A DNA stretch of 64,000 bases from Paracoccaceae bacterium (GTDB taxonomy: Bacteria; Pseudomonadota; Alphaproteobacteria; Rhodobacterales; Rhodobacteraceae), in contig JAGQRV010000037.1 of NCBI GenBank assembly GCA_020425125.1, positions 1 to 64,000 on the forward strand. Direction: 5' to 3'. The notes beneath the pieces are model-generated. The model saw only the letters and a program-made list of their open reading frames with translations. It made no database searches and was not told the origin of the DNA. The translations under genes and the position numbers were made by a program. Shown here in pieces: positions 62,841 to 64,000 of the stretch; position 1 is the stretch's first letter, and each line of letters opens with the position of its first letter.

Positions 62841-63734
62841 TCAAGCGCCTCGCAGCCCGGCCATTGCGCGCGCAGCGAGCAGAACGGCGAGCGGAGGCAG
62901 AACGGTAATCACGGCAAGGCTCGCGGCCAGGGGCAGCTGGCTGAAATCCAGCGCCACCAGCCGTAGAAGATCGAGCATGTAGCTGACGGGGTTGGCGTAG
63001 ACGAGCGCCTTGAGCCAGACCGGAAGCTCGACCACCCATCCGCCGCCGATGGCATGGATGCCGTAGCGGCCAAGCTCATCGCGCAGGTGCTGCGGAATGT
63101 CGAGGAAGCCGACGCCGCCGACGATGCCCTTCAGGGGATAGATGGCCCCGGACAGGAAATAGAGCGGCTGGATGACCCCGTTCGAGATGCTTCCGAAGCC
63201 CTCGAAGGTCTTCATTCGACAGGCCATGATGACGCCGAGCGCCGTGATCGTCATCCCCATCGCAAACATGACCGCGCCGGCCAGGACCAGATCGAGGACC
63301 CCGATCCGAAGTCCGATCAGTGGCGCAAACGCCAGGGGAATTGCTCCCTGAACCACCGCGACACTGGCACCGCCGCAAATCTTGCCAAGCGCGACCGACA
63401 GCATCGGAGCAGGCGAGACCAGAACCTCGCGAAGCAGGCCGACCTGGCGGTCCCAGACCAGCGCCATCGCCGACTGGAGCGACGCAAAGAGAACGTTGAG
63501 GGTGACGACGCCGGGCAGGATGTACTGGGCGTAGGTGTAGCCTTCGATCTCCTTCAGCGTCGCGCCGAGACCGAAGCCAAGAATGACGAGCCACAGCAGC
63601 GTGCGCGAAACGGCGCCGAAGATCTGCGAACGATCCCGGCGGTACCGGACCAGCTCGCGCCACCATGCCACCCCGACGACGCGGGGGTCGATCCAGCGAA
63701 CGGCAATGCCGGGAATTGCGGACACCGTCGTCAT
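62841..63734 (-). CDS. ABC-2 type transporter permease
   Basis: A 297-residue membrane protein with about six hydrophobic segments and an N-terminal cytosolic stretch (RELVRYRRDRSQIFGAV), typical of ABC-2 (NodJ/DrrB-like) exporters. GVIQPLYFLSGAIYPLKGI is the conserved ABC-2 loop near residue 190. The start at 63734 gives a four-base ATGA overlap with the upstream ATPase. It may export a toxic intermediate or lipid-linked sugar; nothing in the sequence fixes the substrate. Confidence 0.9.
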   Translation of the reverse strand: MTTVSAIPGIAVRWIDPRVVGVAWWRELVRYRRDRSQIFGAVSRTLLWLVILGFGLGATLKEIEGYTYAQYILPGVVTLNVLFASLQSAMALVWDRQVGLLREVLVSPAPMLSVALGKICGGASVAVVQGAIPLAFAPLIGLRIGVLDLVLAGAVMFAMGMTITALGVIMACRMKTFEGFGSISNGVIQPLYFLSGAIYPLKGIVGGVGFLDIPQHLRDELGRYGIHAIGGGWVVELPVWLKALVYANPVSYMLDLLRLVALDFSQLPLAASLAVITVLPPLAVLLAARAMAGLRGA

Positions 63735-64000
63735 CCCGTCAACTCCCCGCCTCGCTTGCGAAACGCGACGATGCGATCGCGCGGACTCGCCTCGGTGTCG
63801 CGGAGATCCCGGCCGGTCAGGTGCAGGAACGCCTCCTCCAAAGATGCGGTCGCACGGCCAAGCGTACGGATGGCAAGTTCCGCCGGCGTGCCCATCGCCA
63901 CAAGACGGCCGGCCTCGATAACGCCGACGCGACCGCATTCTTCGGCTTCCTTGACGATATGCGTCGTCATCAGCACCGACATTCCCTCGCCCCGAAGCTC
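63731..64000 (-). CDS. ABC transporter ATP-binding protein (C-terminal end only)
   Basis: Only the last 89 residues are inside the window. The segment SVLMTTHIVKEAEECGRVGVIEAGRLVAMGTPAEL contains the H-loop histidine and the D-loop-to-C-terminal stretch of an ABC-2-type drug-export ATPase. The rest, including Walker A and the signature motif, lies beyond the right edge. It overlaps the permease start by four bases. Confidence 0.9.
   Translation of the reverse strand, partial: ELRGEGMSVLMTTHIVKEAEECGRVGVIEAGRLVAMGTPAELAIRTLGRATASLEEAFLHLTGRDLRDTEASPRDRIVAFRKRGGELTG

Overview
The window reads as chromosomal DNA of a high-GC alphaproteobacterium, most likely a Rhodobacterales (Rhodobacter/Paracoccus-like) organism. 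The grounds are very high G+C, adjacent edd and eda, a TakP-type TRAP transporter, an IalB-family protein, a DUF2852 protein, a Bpt-type aminoacyl-tRNA-protein transferase, an OpuC-type osmolyte transporter and a heterotetrameric sarcosine-oxidase set. These are family-level recognitions; no database search was run. There is no prophage, insertion sequence, CRISPR array or rRNA. The only classical RNA gene is a tRNA-Asn.

Layout, 0-33 kb, is mostly housekeeping. It holds a deoxyribose-phosphate aldolase plus aldehyde dehydrogenase pair (the latter cut by the window edge), a membrane glycosyltransferase-like plus arylsulfotransferase-fold pair, a PIN protein with an rRNA methyltransferase, and the Entner-Doudoroff pair edd-eda. 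Next come glnE, divergent from a small DUF2852 membrane protein with two identical-arm palindromes between them, then an RDD protein, the transferase bpt, a secreted PA14-like protein, and a pentapeptide-repeat membrane protein whose repeats are also near-perfect DNA repeats. A TRAP transporter operon follows, then a CorC/CNNM transporter, an intergenic region with a candidate small RNA or attenuator, ialB, a 3-oxoacyl-ACP synthase/ACP/lpxD group, two peptidoglycan enzymes, a histidine kinase and an MBL hydrolase.

From 33.5 to 53.3 kb everything is on the plus strand and looks like one catabolic island for a quaternary or methylated amine. It contains a GlxA/GbdR-type regulator, an OpuC-type ABC importer, a nitrilase-family hydrolase, acyl-CoA dehydrogenase, acyl-CoA ligase, enoyl-CoA hydratase, an MmgE/PrpD protein, an MttB-family methyltransferase without pyrrolysine, a GcvT-fused FAD demethylating dehydrogenase and a complete soxBDAG-like set. 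A plausible logic is import, removal of N-methyl groups one by one, and CoA-dependent breakdown of the carbon chain.

From 53.6 to 64 kb everything is on the minus strand. The leftmost genes are a class III PHA synthase pair (phaE-phaC) and an Ohr-type peroxidase. The rest is a tightly overlapping operon that closely resembles the levulinate/4-hydroxyacyl-CoA lva operon (SDR, DUF6285, APH-like phosphotransferase, acyl-CoA dehydrogenase, acyl-CoA ligase), with an additional thiamine-diphosphate enzyme inserted and an ABC-2 type transporter upstream. The two catabolic blocks converge around 53.3-53.6 kb and are the most interesting part of the window.
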